64,000 bases of DNA from assembly GCF_013362815.1 (NCBI RefSeq), contig NZ_JABFVK010000013.1:587254-651253 (forward strand), given 5' to 3'. The notes under the pieces were generated by a model. It saw nothing but the letters and a program-made list of their open reading frames with translations. It had not been told where the DNA came from and made no database searches. A program made the position numbers and the translations under genes. Positions 42,613 through 51,197 of the stretch are shown here, one piece after another (within the stretch, counting starts at the first letter, position 1; every line of letters starts with the position of its first letter). The DNA comes from Hamadaea sp. (lineage in GTDB: Bacteria > Actinomycetota > Actinomycetes > Mycobacteriales > Micromonosporaceae).

Positions 42613-43273
42613 CCGCCACGGCTGGCGCAGGCTCGACCGTCGTAGGCGCGGCGGCTCCCATTCCGGGCTGCCGTCGCGCCCACCACAGGAGACCGATGTA
42701 GGTCAGGTCGAAGACGCTGCATCCGATGCCGAGCGTCAGGATGAACGCGGAGTGCTCGTACGCCCCGAAGACGATCGTCGGCGCGAGCGTCCCGATCCAT
42801 TTGGCGACCGCGATCAGCATGGTCTGACCGCGTACGCCGCGCCGGGCCGCGAACATGGCGATGAAGAGCCCGGACATCAGCAGATTCTGCAGGAACGCCG
42901 AGTACCGCGAGGCCAGGTGCCAGTCGAACTCGACGACGAACAGCCATTGCACCACGAATCCGGTGGCGAACACGAGCACGCTGAACGCCGCGAACATGGC
43001 CCCCGACAAGAAGTCCGGGAGTTCGCGGCGGCCGAAACGCAGGAACGTGTAGACGATGACCGCGTCGGCCAGCGCCCAAACCACGTTCACCACGCCCTGC
43101 AACGACACGCCGTCGAGCAGGCCGTGCACCCCGTAGATCCACTCCCAGCCGATGTTCAACGCCAGTGCGACCAGGGGCATCGCGTACGTGCGCTGGCGGA
43201 AGCCGATGCGGATCGAGTCGATGTAGACGATCGTCCACGCCAGACCGCTGAGTGCCGTGAGGAACGTGACCAC
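42605..43273 (-). CDS. seven-helix membrane protein, transmembrane terpene cyclase-like
   Basis: 222 residues with about seven membrane helices. NIGWEWIYGVHG in helix 2 places Glu44 in a WEW context and FDLTYIGLLWWAR in helix 7 places an Asp; catalytic Glu in helix 2 and Asp in helix 7 are the hallmarks of Pyr4-type transmembrane terpene cyclases (family knowledge). The chain length fits. No prenyltransferase or other terpenoid gene lies in the window, so the activity is uncertain and an uncharacterised homologue is equally possible. Confidence 0.6.
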   Translation of the reverse strand: MVTFLTALSGLAWTIVYIDSIRIGFRQRTYAMPLVALALNIGWEWIYGVHGLLDGVSLQGVVNVVWALADAVIVYTFLRFGRRELPDFLSGAMFAAFSVLVFATGFVVQWLFVVEFDWHLASRYSAFLQNLLMSGLFIAMFAARRGVRGQTMLIAVAKWIGTLAPTIVFGAYEHSAFILTLGIGCSVFDLTYIGLLWWARRQPGMGAAAPTTVEPAPAVAVN

Positions 43274-43292
43274 GGCGGCAGCGTAGCGGAGT

Positions 43293-44135
43293 TCACGGCC
43301 ATCCGGCGCCCGGCACCGTCACCTCGACCGCCAGCACCTGGCCGCTGCCGGGCCGCACCGGTTCAGTCTCCGTCATGCCCTGCCAAACGGCAGCGACGAC
43401 GAAGAGTGTCGTGCCTGCCGGACCGCCGAGCGCGCACGCGAATGCGCCGCGGTCCAGCTCGATCGTCTGCCGCACGCCGCCGCCTTCTGCCACGCGTACG
43501 ACCCGGCAGTTGGGCACGTCGGCGTACCAGACGGCGTTCTCGGCGTCCACGCAGATGCCGTCGGGCGCGCCACTGCCCAGGTCCGCCCAGATCCGTCGGT
43601 TCTCCAACGTCCCGTCCGCGGCGATGTCGAAGCCCCACAGGCGATTGCGGAACGAGTCGGCCACGATCAACGTCGAGTTGTCCGCCGTCACCGCCATCCC
43701 GTTCGGGAACAGGATGTCGTCGGCGACCTGGCGTACGGAGCCGTCCGGGGTGACCAGCGAAACCGACCCCGGCCGGACCGGCTCCCCGGCCATGGGATCG
43801 AAACCGGCCCGGTTCACGTAGACGTTGCCCCGTCCATCGGCGACCACGTCGTTCCACCCGGGTTGTCCGAGATCTGAATAGCCGGTGAGGACGCCGTCGG
43901 CGGCTCGGACGAGCAACCGCCCGGCGACCGACGAGACGACCGCCATCCGGCCGTCGGGCAGCCACGCGGTGCAGAGCGGCAGCGACGCGACGCGCGCGAC
44001 CACCTCGCTCCGGCCCGCCAGGTCGGTCGCGAGAACCTCGCCCGCCGACCAGTCCGAGAAGTACAGCCGATCACCGTGCCATCGCGGGGACTCCACCAAG
44101 CCCCGGCCGTCCAGCACCATCCGAACGTCGCTCAT
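43293..44135 (-). CDS. SMP-30/gluconolactonase-family lactonase
   Basis: 280 residues, six-bladed propeller. Metal ligands in sequence: Glu in LVESPRWHGDRLYFSDW, Asn in GWNDVVADGRGNVYV, Asn in LFPNGMAVTADNSTLIVADS and Asp in GAPDGICVDAENAVWYAD. Hydrolyses sugar lactones or related compounds using a divalent metal. Divergent from an MFS exporter with 89 bases between. Confidence 0.87.
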   Translation of the reverse strand: MSDVRMVLDGRGLVESPRWHGDRLYFSDWSAGEVLATDLAGRSEVVARVASLPLCTAWLPDGRMAVVSSVAGRLLVRAADGVLTGYSDLGQPGWNDVVADGRGNVYVNRAGFDPMAGEPVRPGSVSLVTPDGSVRQVADDILFPNGMAVTADNSTLIVADSFRNRLWGFDIAADGTLENRRIWADLGSGAPDGICVDAENAVWYADVPNCRVVRVAEGGGVRQTIELDRGAFACALGGPAGTTLFVVAAVWQGMTETEPVRPGSGQVLAVEVTVPGAGWP

Positions 44136-44224
44136 CTGCCGACCACCTCACTCATCAGTCTCACCTGCTATACGAACGAGCCCCCGCCGAATCGACACTC
44201 GCTCCGGCGGCTACGGTCGCGATC

Positions 44225-45403
44225 ATGGAAAACACGCCCCGGGCTCCCTGGCCGCTGGCCAGCCTGCTGCTGCTCGCGGGTGGGACCTTCCTCTCGGTCA
44301 CCACCGAGATGCTGCCCATGGGCCTGCTCAGCTCCATCAGCCACGACCTTCGCGTCAGCGAGTCGTCGGTCGGCCTGCTCGTCACCGGGTACGCGCTGAT
44401 GGTGGCGCTCTTCGCGGCTCCGCTCGGCCGGCTGACCGCGCGGCTGCCTCGGCGTGCGCTGTTCGTCGGCACCCTCATGGCGTACGCCGGAAGCAACGTC
44501 GCGATGGCGGCGAGCGTGAGCTACCCGATCGCGACGGTCGCGCGCCTCGCGGGTGGACTGACGCACGGGGTGTTCTGGGCGATGGTCGCCGGCTATGTCG
44601 CCCGGCTGGTCCCACCGGAGCGGTTGGGCCGGGCGGTGACCGTCGTGTTCACTGGCGGAACCGTGGCGGTGCTGGTCGGAGTGCCGCTCGGCACCGGGCT
44701 CGGCGTCGCGGTCGGCTGGCGGGCGTCCTTCCTGCTGCTCGCGGCGGCGACCGCCGTGATCGCACTGGTGGCCTCCCGCCTCCTCCCGGCAATGCCCGGG
44801 GAGTCGTCGGCCGACGAGACCAGCCTCTTCCGCGTCCTGCGTACGCCGTCGGTGGCGGTCGTCGCGGTCACCACCGCGCTGACGATGCTCGGCTACTTCG
44901 CCTTCTACACCTACATCTCGCCGTTCCTGCAGGCGTCCGGAGTCGCCGAGACGTCGCTGGGCCCGGCATTGTTCGGCTACGGAGTCGCCGGCGCCGTCGG
45001 GCTCTTCCTCGCCGGGCTCCTGGTCGACCGGCGACCCAGGTTGGCGATGCTGACCGGTGGCTCCCTGCTCACCGCCGCACTCGCGTACCTGTCCATCGCT
45101 CCGGACGGAGCCGTCTTCGCCGTGGCGGGTTTGATGGTGGCCGGCCTTGCCCTCAACGGGCTCGCCGTTCTCGTTCAGGCGGCCATCTTGCGCGCGGCTC
45201 CGCCGCAGGCGGGGGACACGGCGTCGGCGCTCAATGCGTCCGCGTTCAACCTCGGCATCGGCGGTGGCGCGTTGCTCGGCGGGCAGGTGCTCGCCGCCGC
45301 CGGCACCGGTGCGTTGCCGATGGTGGCCGCGACACTGACCGCGGCCGGTCTGATCGGCGTCCTTTATGGACGGCGCGACGGCTTCCCGGCGCTCGCCGGT
45401 TGA
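44225..45403 (+). CDS. MFS exporter, DHA1 (AraJ/Cmx-like)
   Basis: 392 residues with 12 membrane helices. Start LLLAGGTFLSVTTEMLPMGL and motif A GRLTARLPRRALFVG are characteristic of the AraJ/chloramphenicol exporter branch; VLVGVPLGTGLGVAVGWR corresponds to motif C. TACGGT lies 7 bases before the ATG, implying a leaderless mRNA. The 3' end overlaps the convergent PaiB gene by 40 bases. Confidence 0.85.
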   Translation: MENTPRAPWPLASLLLLAGGTFLSVTTEMLPMGLLSSISHDLRVSESSVGLLVTGYALMVALFAAPLGRLTARLPRRALFVGTLMAYAGSNVAMAASVSYPIATVARLAGGLTHGVFWAMVAGYVARLVPPERLGRAVTVVFTGGTVAVLVGVPLGTGLGVAVGWRASFLLLAAATAVIALVASRLLPAMPGESSADETSLFRVLRTPSVAVVAVTTALTMLGYFAFYTYISPFLQASGVAETSLGPALFGYGVAGAVGLFLAGLLVDRRPRLAMLTGGSLLTAALAYLSIAPDGAVFAVAGLMVAGLALNGLAVLVQAAILRAAPPQAGDTASALNASAFNLGIGGGALLGGQVLAAAGTGALPMVAATLTAAGLIGVLYGRRDGFPALAG

Positions 45404-46017
45404 TCGACGTGGCGCATCGCTTCGGCGGCGACGGTGTGCCCGTGGTCCTCAAGTCCGTCGATGACGCCGCTGACGTCGGCGGCTGACCGGTTCTGACTGA
45501 GCTTGGCCTTCGCCTCGATCCGGTGGATGACGAGCTCGACGCCGACGATGGCGCGGGCCTGACCGGCGACGTACGCGGCCGGCGCGTCGTCCACCGACCA
45601 CGGATGCGCCATCGCGGCCTCGTGATGGTCGGTCAGGCGGCGGACCAACCCGGTCACCCAGTCGACGTCGTCGTGGACGATCAGTTCGCCGTAGACATGG
45701 GCGGTGACGTAGTTCCAGGTGGGGACGACCCGGCCGTGCTCGGCCTTGGTGGCGTACCAGGACGGGCTGACGTATGCGTCCGGACCCCGGACGATGGCCA
45801 GCGCCGCACCGAGAACCGGCAGCTTCCACTGATCGTTCGTACGCGCGAGGTGCCCGAGCAGCGCGCCCTGTTCACCGATGGACGGGTCGAACAGCACGGG
45901 GAGCATCGTCGCGACCAGGCCCCGATCCGTCGAGGTGATCAGGTCGGCCGCGCCGGGACGCTCCAGCAGCTGCCGGACCGTTGTGTCATCTGCGGCGAAA
46001 TGGGTGGGAATGTACAT
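45364..46017 (-). CDS. PaiB-type FMN-binding transcriptional regulator
   Basis: 217 residues. PaiB pattern: MYIPTHFAADDTTVRQLLER, GLVATMLPVLFDP, GHLARTNDQWKL, and YVSPSWYATKAEHGRVVPTW plus NYVTAHVYG, the split-barrel flavin-binding core. In Bacillus, PaiB represses sporulation and degradative enzyme genes; FMN binding is inferred from fold. Ends within the MFS gene on the opposite strand. Confidence 0.87.
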   Translation of the reverse strand: MYIPTHFAADDTTVRQLLERPGAADLITSTDRGLVATMLPVLFDPSIGEQGALLGHLARTNDQWKLPVLGAALAIVRGPDAYVSPSWYATKAEHGRVVPTWNYVTAHVYGELIVHDDVDWVTGLVRRLTDHHEAAMAHPWSVDDAPAAYVAGQARAIVGVELVIHRIEAKAKLSQNRSAADVSGVIDGLEDHGHTVAAEAMRHVDQPASAGKPSRRP

Positions 46018-46107
46018 CGATGTCGTCCTCGCTCGAACGGCTGCGGCCTCCACCAGCCTGTCATACGGTGAGGGCTGACCCGACACCCGACGAGGGAGTG
46101 CCTGATC

Positions 46108-46461
46108 ATGGAGATGCAGCACGACAACGGCACGATGGCACAGGGCGTGTCGGCGGCCCTGGAGTGTCACCGGATCTGCGAGGAGACCATCAACTACTGC
46201 CTTCAGCAGGGCGGTCGCCACGCCGAGGCGGCGCACATCCGGCTCCTGACCGACTGCGCCGACATCTGCCGCATGGCGGCCGACTTCATGGCCCGGTCCT
46301 CGGAGTTCCACCCGGCCATCTGCACCCTGTGCGCCGACGTATGCCGTCAGTGCGCGGCGGCCTGCGACGCGTTCGACGACGACCTGCAGATGCAGCGCTG
46401 CGCCGACGCCTGCCGTGAGTGCGAGCGGTCCTGCCGGCAGATGGCGGTCGCGCACGCCTGA
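46108..46461 (+). CDS. Cys-rich four-helix bundle copper-storage (Csp-type) protein
   Basis: 117 residues with about 14 Cys arranged along four helices: [44 protein letters not shown] and [13 protein letters not shown]. This is the DUF326/Csp pattern, in which Cys line the core of the bundle and bind many Cu(I) ions. No signal peptide, so it is a cytosolic Csp3 type. GAGGGAG provides a ribosome site. No other copper gene is adjacent. Confidence 0.85.
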   Translation: MEMQHDNGTMAQGVSAALECHRICEETINYCLQQGGRHAEAAHIRLLTDCADICRMAADFMARSSEFHPAICTLCADVCRQCAAACDAFDDDLQMQRCADACRECERSCRQMAVAHA

Positions 46462-46499
46462 GGTGGCGGCCGGAGCCGGATCGGGGAATGCTTGCCGGC

Positions 46500-47324
46500 A
46501 TGACCTTCGCCATCGGCGGTACGCTGCCGGTCGACCGGCTCGGCTTCGGCGCGATGCAGCTCACCGGACCGGGGATCTGGGGTCCGCCGCGTGACCACGA
46601 TGAGGCGGTACGCGTCCTGCGGAGAGCCGTCGAGCTCGGCGTTACCTTCATCGACACCGCCGACTCCTACGGTCCCGGGGTGTCCGAGGAGCTGATCCGG
46701 GCGGCGCTGCGCCCGTATCCGGAGAACCTGGTCATCGCCACCAAGGCGGGTCTGCTTCGGACCGGGCCCGACGAGTGGCACACCCTCGGGCATCCGGCGT
46801 ACCTGCGGCAGCAGGCCGAACTGTCGCTGCGCCGGCTCGGGCTCGACCGCATCGACCTGTTCCAGCTGCACCGCATCGATTCGGCGGTGCCCCTGGCCGA
46901 CCAGCTCGGAGCCCTGACCGACCTGCAGAAGGAAGGCAAGATCCGCCACATCGGACTGTCGCAGGTCTCGGTGACGGAGATCCAGCAGGCACAGGCGTAC
47001 GCCGACATCGTGACCGTGCAGAACCTCTACAACGTCGCCAATCGGCGGGCCGACACGGTGCTCGACTACTGCGAGACCGAAGGACTCGGGTTCATCCCGT
47101 GGTTCCCGATGGCGACCGGCGAACTGGCCCGGCCCGGTGGGCCGCTCGACGCGCTCGCGACCGAGACCGGGGCGACTCCGGCTCAGCTCGCGCTGGCCTG
47201 GCTGCTGCGCCGCTCTCCGGTGATGCTGCCCATCCCGGGCACCTCATCGGTGGCGCACCTGGAGGAGAACATGGCGGCGCGCGACATCGCGCTGACCGAC
47301 GAGCAGTTCCGCGCCGTCTCCTGA
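46500..47324 (+). CDS. aldo/keto reductase
   Basis: 274 residues from ATG 46500 (GGGGA 13 bases upstream; ATG 46488 would sit on it). AKR motifs: [17 protein letters not shown], catalytic [17 protein letters not shown] (Asp, Tyr), Lys in [10 protein letters not shown], His in LFQLHRID, and [16 protein letters not shown] for NADPH. YajO/PdxI-like family. 38 bases downstream of the Csp gene on the same strand. Confidence 0.87.
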   Translation: MTFAIGGTLPVDRLGFGAMQLTGPGIWGPPRDHDEAVRVLRRAVELGVTFIDTADSYGPGVSEELIRAALRPYPENLVIATKAGLLRTGPDEWHTLGHPAYLRQQAELSLRRLGLDRIDLFQLHRIDSAVPLADQLGALTDLQKEGKIRHIGLSQVSVTEIQQAQAYADIVTVQNLYNVANRRADTVLDYCETEGLGFIPWFPMATGELARPGGPLDALATETGATPAQLALAWLLRRSPVMLPIPGTSSVAHLEENMAARDIALTDEQFRAVS

Positions 47325-47341
47325 AAACAGCGCCGCCTGAG

Positions 47342-48124
47342 TCAGTGCCGCCGTTCCCGGAGGAACTCCGCCCACGTCTTCCGGCCGACCGCCCGATCCG
47401 GCGCGGTGATCGCCCCGGCCGCGATCGCATGGGCGGCGGCACCCGGGACGGGGATCGGCAGCATGGCCCGGCGTTTGCCGGTCGCCCGCAGGTACTCACG
47501 GAGGAACACCGCCATGTCGGCGGCGTCGGGCCCGGCGACGTCGGGGGCCAGACCGGCCGGTTCGGCACGGATGAGGCCGGCCATGTGATCGGCGACCGTC
47601 TCGACGTCGACCGGCTGGAACTTGAGCCCGCGGAACGTCGGCACGACGGGCGACTTGGCCAACGTGCTCGCCACGGTCTCGATCAGTTCGAAGAACTGGC
47701 TCGCCCGCAGCACCGTCCACGGCAGACCGGACTGCTGGACCACCCGCTCGGTGGCCAGCTTCATCGCGAAGTAGCCGAACAGCGTCCGGTCGATCCGGCC
47801 GCGCATCGGCACCCGGTCCGCGCCCACCACCGACACCGACACGATGTGCGGCTCACCGGCTCGCCGGGCGGCGGTCACCAGCGTCCGGGTCAGATCCTCG
47901 TCGCCCTTCGGGCCACCGGCGCAGTGGGCGATCACGTCCACTCCGGTCACCGCCTCGGCGATGCCGCGGCCGGTCGCGAGATCGCCGACGACATGTTGTA
48001 CGCCGGGCTCCGACGGATGCGGGTGCCGGGACAGGACGCGTACGTCGTCACCGTTGCGGCTGACCCGCTCGGCGACGTGGCGGCCGAGCGTACCGGTGCC
48101 GCCGGTGATCAAGACGAGGGCCAC
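47342..48124 (-). CDS. atypical SDR / NmrA-like NAD(P)-binding protein
   Basis: 260 residues from GTG 48124, preceded by TAGGCT 7 bases upstream. Rossmann motif VLITGGTGTLGRHVAERV, then VSVVGADR and PWTVLRASQFFELI as in atypical SDR proteins related to NmrA and quinone-reductase-like regulators. Catalytic YxxxK is not obvious (the equivalent region reads YFAMKLATE, with Tyr and Lys at four-residue spacing). Redox sensing or epimerase-like catalysis cannot be distinguished. Confidence 0.8.
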   Translation of the reverse strand: MALVLITGGTGTLGRHVAERVSRNGDDVRVLSRHPHPSEPGVQHVVGDLATGRGIAEAVTGVDVIAHCAGGPKGDEDLTRTLVTAARRAGEPHIVSVSVVGADRVPMRGRIDRTLFGYFAMKLATERVVQQSGLPWTVLRASQFFELIETVASTLAKSPVVPTFRGLKFQPVDVETVADHMAGLIRAEPAGLAPDVAGPDAADMAVFLREYLRATGKRRAMLPIPVPGAAAHAIAAGAITAPDRAVGRKTWAEFLRERRH

Positions 48125-48161
48125 AGCGAGAAGCCTACCCCTGGCACCGCGCGGCAAACCG

Positions 48162-48683
48162 TCATTCGTCCAGCGAGAGCATGACCTTGCGTAACAGGGT
48201 GTTGAGCTGCACCAGTTCCTTCTCGGTCAACGCCGACAGCAGCTTGTTCTCGCGTTCCAGGCCTTCGGTGAGATGGTGTTCCCACACGGTCCGTCCGGCG
48301 GGGGTCGGCCGGATCAGGATGCGCCGGCGGTCGGTGGGCTCGCTCTCCCGAGTCACCAACCCGGCCTTCTCGAGCCGGTCGAGTCGGCTGGTCATGGCGG
48401 CCCGGGTGACCGCCGTGGCCTCGGCGAGCTGCCCCGGGGTCGCCTCATGAGGATAGGAGTCGACCATCAACGCGTGCAGCGTCTTGTAGTCCTCGATCGT
48501 GAACTCCGAACCGGCGAAGGCGGCCACGTCGTCGCGGCGCATCCGGCGCAGGATGTGTCCCATCCGGATCATCGCCGCCTCGACCTGGGGTGAGAAGGCC
48601 GGATTGTCGCGGAGATAGTCGGCCCAGCGCGCTGCGTGGTGGTCGGCGGCGTCCCGCTCGTCGACCCGGTCCGGCGTGCTCAT
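48162..48683 (-). CDS. MarR-family regulator
   Basis: 173 residues from ATG 48683. MarR winged helix: GSEFTIEDYKTLHALMVDSY, ATPGQLAEATAVTRAAMTSR, LDRLEKAGLVTRESEPTDRR wing. An N-terminal helix of about 40 residues assists dimerisation. Divergent from an MFS exporter; the intervening TAGTTC-gacggt-GAACTA palindrome sits between the -35 and -10 boxes of the exporter promoter, so it is very probably the repressor of that gene. Confidence 0.87.
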   Translation of the reverse strand: MSTPDRVDERDAADHHAARWADYLRDNPAFSPQVEAAMIRMGHILRRMRRDDVAAFAGSEFTIEDYKTLHALMVDSYPHEATPGQLAEATAVTRAAMTSRLDRLEKAGLVTRESEPTDRRRILIRPTPAGRTVWEHHLTEGLERENKLLSALTEKELVQLNTLLRKVMLSLDE

Positions 48684-48733
48684 GGCTTGATGATGGCATA
48701 GCCGGCCCAGATGGCACGACGTCTGATAATTAG

Positions 48734-48763
48734 TTGTCAAATAGTTCGACGGTGAACTACTCT
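48734..48763 (+). promoter_or_regulatory. promoter and MarR operator for the MFS exporter
   Basis: TTGTCA (48734-48739), an 18-base spacer and TACTCT (48758-48763), with the ATG 7 bases beyond, predict a leaderless start. The palindrome TAGTTC-gacggt-GAACTA (48742-48759) fills the spacer and touches the -10, ideal for repression by steric block. Confidence 0.65.
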
Positions 48764-48770
48764 TCGCGGC

Positions 48771-50003
48771 ATGAGACACATGAGCCGCGACTTCCGGTTG
48801 CTGGCCATCGGACAGGGCCTGTCCTGGCTCGGCAACGGCTTCCAGACGGTGGCCCTCGCCGTCGCCATCCTGCTCGCCGGTGGCGGTGCGAGCGACCTCG
48901 GCCTGGTCATGGCCGCGTCCATCGTGGCGATGCTCGCCGGAACCCTCTTCGGCGGCGTCTGGGCCGACCGGATGCAGCCCCAGCGCGTCATGGTCCTGTC
49001 CGACATCGTCCGCGCCGCCGCCGCGGCTGGCATCGCGCTCGTCTTCGGCACCGGGCAGTACGCGTTACCCCTAGTCATGGCGCTCGCGGCGATCTCGGCC
49101 GGCGCCGGGTCGTTCTTCGGACCGGCCTTCACCTCGCTCAAGCCCATGCTCGTCTCGCCCGAGCAACGGCAGTCCGCCAATGCAACGCTCAGCCTGCTGC
49201 AGACCTCCTGCGCCGTCCTCGGCCCGGCCCTCGGCGGCCTGGTCGTCGCCCGATTCGGTGCAACCACCGGCTTCGCCGTGAATGCGGCCAGCTTCGTCGT
49301 CTCGACCGTCACCGCGCTGCTCATCCGGGCGCGCGTCACCCGTCCGCCGCGCGAAGGCATGCTGCGCGAACTCGGCGCGGGCTGGTGGGAGATCCGCCGC
49401 CGCGACTGGCTGCTGGTCGGCGTACTGGCCGCCACCGTCTATCACATCGCCAACGGGGTGGTCCTCGTCCTGATCCAGGTCCTGGCGATCGAACGCCTCG
49501 GCGGCGCGACCGCGGCCGGTCTCGTGGCGGCGGCCGAAGGACTCGGCGGGGTGGTGGGCGCGGCCGTCGGCCTGCGCTTCAAACCCCGGCGGCTGCTGCG
49601 GGCCGGATGGCTCACCCTCTTGCTGATGCCGGCCTGGGTCCTGGTCTACGTCTGGCCCGGCGTGCTCACCGCCGTCCTGGCCGGAGCCGTCGTCGGGTAC
49701 GCCGGACTCGCCTTCTTCTCGGTCGCCTGGGACACCGCGTTGCAGGACCACATCCCGCACGACAAACTTGCCCGGGTCGCCTCGTGGGACATGCTCACCT
49801 CCTTCCTGGCCATGCCGATCGGCAACGCCCTCGCTGGACCGCTGGCCTCGACGTTCGGCTATGACCCCGTCCTCGTCGTATGCGCATTGGTGCTGTTCGG
49901 GGCCGGAATGGCGCCGCTGTTCGTCGCCGGTACGCGCCGCCTGGCACGGTCCATATCGGAGCCCGCCCCGTCGCCGACGCCTGAGGTCGTAGAAGTGGCC
50001 TGA
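48771..50003 (+). CDS. MFS exporter (DHA3/TMS-like)
   Basis: 410 residues with 12 membrane helices; opens RDFRLLAIGQGLSWLGNGFQ, motif A GGVWADRMQPQRVMVLSD, and GPALGGLVVARFGATTGF after helix 5, typical of the macrolide/EntS-like DHA3 exporters. A TTA codon is codon 99. Predicted to be repressed by the divergent MarR protein through the operator overlapping its promoter. Substrate unknown. Confidence 0.85.
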   Translation: MRHMSRDFRLLAIGQGLSWLGNGFQTVALAVAILLAGGGASDLGLVMAASIVAMLAGTLFGGVWADRMQPQRVMVLSDIVRAAAAAGIALVFGTGQYALPLVMALAAISAGAGSFFGPAFTSLKPMLVSPEQRQSANATLSLLQTSCAVLGPALGGLVVARFGATTGFAVNAASFVVSTVTALLIRARVTRPPREGMLRELGAGWWEIRRRDWLLVGVLAATVYHIANGVVLVLIQVLAIERLGGATAAGLVAAAEGLGGVVGAAVGLRFKPRRLLRAGWLTLLLMPAWVLVYVWPGVLTAVLAGAVVGYAGLAFFSVAWDTALQDHIPHDKLARVASWDMLTSFLAMPIGNALAGPLASTFGYDPVLVVCALVLFGAGMAPLFVAGTRRLARSISEPAPSPTPEVVEVA

Positions 50004-50035
50004 CGCAGGCACGCAGCGGCTGGCACGATGGTCGC

Positions 50036-50548
50036 ATGATCGACTCGCCGCGCCTGATCCAGTCCACGCCGAACGCGTCCTGGCTGCCCGAGGGCGGTAC
50101 GGCGGAGGTCTGGGCGGGCGCGGAGCTCGAAGTCCCGGAACCGGCGGTGATCGTGCGCCTGCTCCTCCTCCGGGAAGGCGGGCAGGAACTGTTCTGCGTA
50201 CGCACCGAGAAGGGGTTCGACCTCCCGACCTTGTTCCTCGGCGGTGACGGCGGCTGGCGGTCGGTCGCGTACGGCATCGGCGAGCTGACGACGCGGTATC
50301 TCGGTCACATCGCGCCGGTGAAGTGCGTCGGCTTCGTGCGTAACGTGGTCCGAGAAGCCGATGCCGCGTACCGCCTGCCGGTCCCGTTCGCGCATGTGCC
50401 GGTGTTCACGCCGACCGAGCCCTACGCTGGGTGGGCGGACCTAAAAGGCGAAGGCGTGTGGATCGGCGTCGCCGACGCACCCGTGCTGCTCAGCCAGCGG
50501 CATTGGTGGCCCATCGCCCGCGTGCGGCTCGCGTCTCGGCCGGGCTGA
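50036..50548 (+). CDS. NUDIX-fold-like protein without a Nudix box
   Basis: 170 residues. The order of strands (VIVRLLLLREGGQELFCVRT, then GFDLPTLFLGGD and APVKCVGFVRNVV) resembles Nudix hydrolases, but the Nudix box G-5x-E-7x-REUxEE is replaced by WRSVAYGIGELTTRYLG, which lacks the REUxEE core. Hydrolysis of a pyrophosphate is therefore unlikely. Ligand-binding or unrelated; assignment is tentative. Confidence 0.55.
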   Translation: MIDSPRLIQSTPNASWLPEGGTAEVWAGAELEVPEPAVIVRLLLLREGGQELFCVRTEKGFDLPTLFLGGDGGWRSVAYGIGELTTRYLGHIAPVKCVGFVRNVVREADAAYRLPVPFAHVPVFTPTEPYAGWADLKGEGVWIGVADAPVLLSQRHWWPIARVRLASRPG

Positions 50549-50572
50549 CCGACCCGTAGGCCCCGGCGATCG

Positions 50573-51094
50573 CTACTTCGGGGCGGTCTTCGCCCATTCG
50601 GCCCAGTCGGCGAGCGCCTGATAGATCCGCACGGCTGCCTCGATGGTGATCCGCATCGACCGGGTCTGCGGGCTGTCGCCGAAGTCGCCCCGGTCCTTGG
50701 CCTCGGCGTACGCCCGATAGCGCGCAGCGGCGTCGGCGAAGAACCGGGCCTCGTCGTCGAGATGGCGGCGGAGGTCGTCCGGCTCCATGAGCCAGAAGAA
50801 CAGCGATCGCAGCAGCGACTGCAGGCGCATCGTGTGATCGACGTCCTCCGTGCTGAGCCAGCGGCGGATCTCGGCCTCGCCGGCTTCGGTGATCCGGTAC
50901 GCCTTCCGCCGCCGGGGGCCTTCGCTGTCCACCTCGATCAGGCCCTCGTCGGCGAGGCGGCCGAGTTCGGCGTAGATCTTCGGATGCTGGGCGGGCCAGA
51001 TCTGACCGAGCACCTCCTGGAACCGCCGGGCGAGGTCGTATCCGCTGGCGGGGCCCTCGGCGAGCAGGCCGAGCAGGCCGTGGCGCAACGACAT
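50573..51094 (-). CDS. PadR-family regulator
   Basis: 173 residues. N-terminal winged helix GLLGLLAEGPASGYDLARRF and HPKIYAELGRLADEGLIEVD, then the wing RKAYRITEAGEAEIR, and the C-terminal helical dimerisation domain (LRRHLDDEARFFADAAARY) of PadR subfamily 1. Divergent from an SDR gene, with three overlapping PadR boxes in the gap; represses both directions by prediction. Confidence 0.87.
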   Translation of the reverse strand: MSLRHGLLGLLAEGPASGYDLARRFQEVLGQIWPAQHPKIYAELGRLADEGLIEVDSEGPRRRKAYRITEAGEAEIRRWLSTEDVDHTMRLQSLLRSLFFWLMEPDDLRRHLDDEARFFADAAARYRAYAEAKDRGDFGDSPQTRSMRITIEAAVRIYQALADWAEWAKTAPK

Positions 51095-51125
51095 GTGGAC
51101 CTCCCGTTAATTCTTTCGCTCCATC

Positions 51126-51194
51126 TTGACATGTCCCCTGGGACATGTGCATGCTGGCTCACATGTCCTTTGGTACATGTCCTCTGGTAGGTGT
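51126..51194. promoter_or_regulatory. three PadR boxes over a -35 element
   Basis: ACATGTCCCCTGGGACATGT (51129-51148) is a near-perfect 20-bp palindrome. ACATGTCCTTTGGTACATGT (51161-51180) is the second; a third, degenerate on its right side, ACATGTCCTCTGGTAGGTGT (51175-51194), shares ACATGT with it. The PadR consensus ATGT-8N-ACAT is met exactly by the first two. TTGACA (51126-51131) overlaps site 1. Confidence 0.8.
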
Positions 51195-51197
51195 GAA

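Noticed and set aside
42605..45403. A terpenoid biosynthetic gene cluster around the membrane cyclase-like gene
   Set aside because: No prenyltransferase, polyprenyl synthase or tailoring enzyme set; the SMP-30 and MFS genes are generic.
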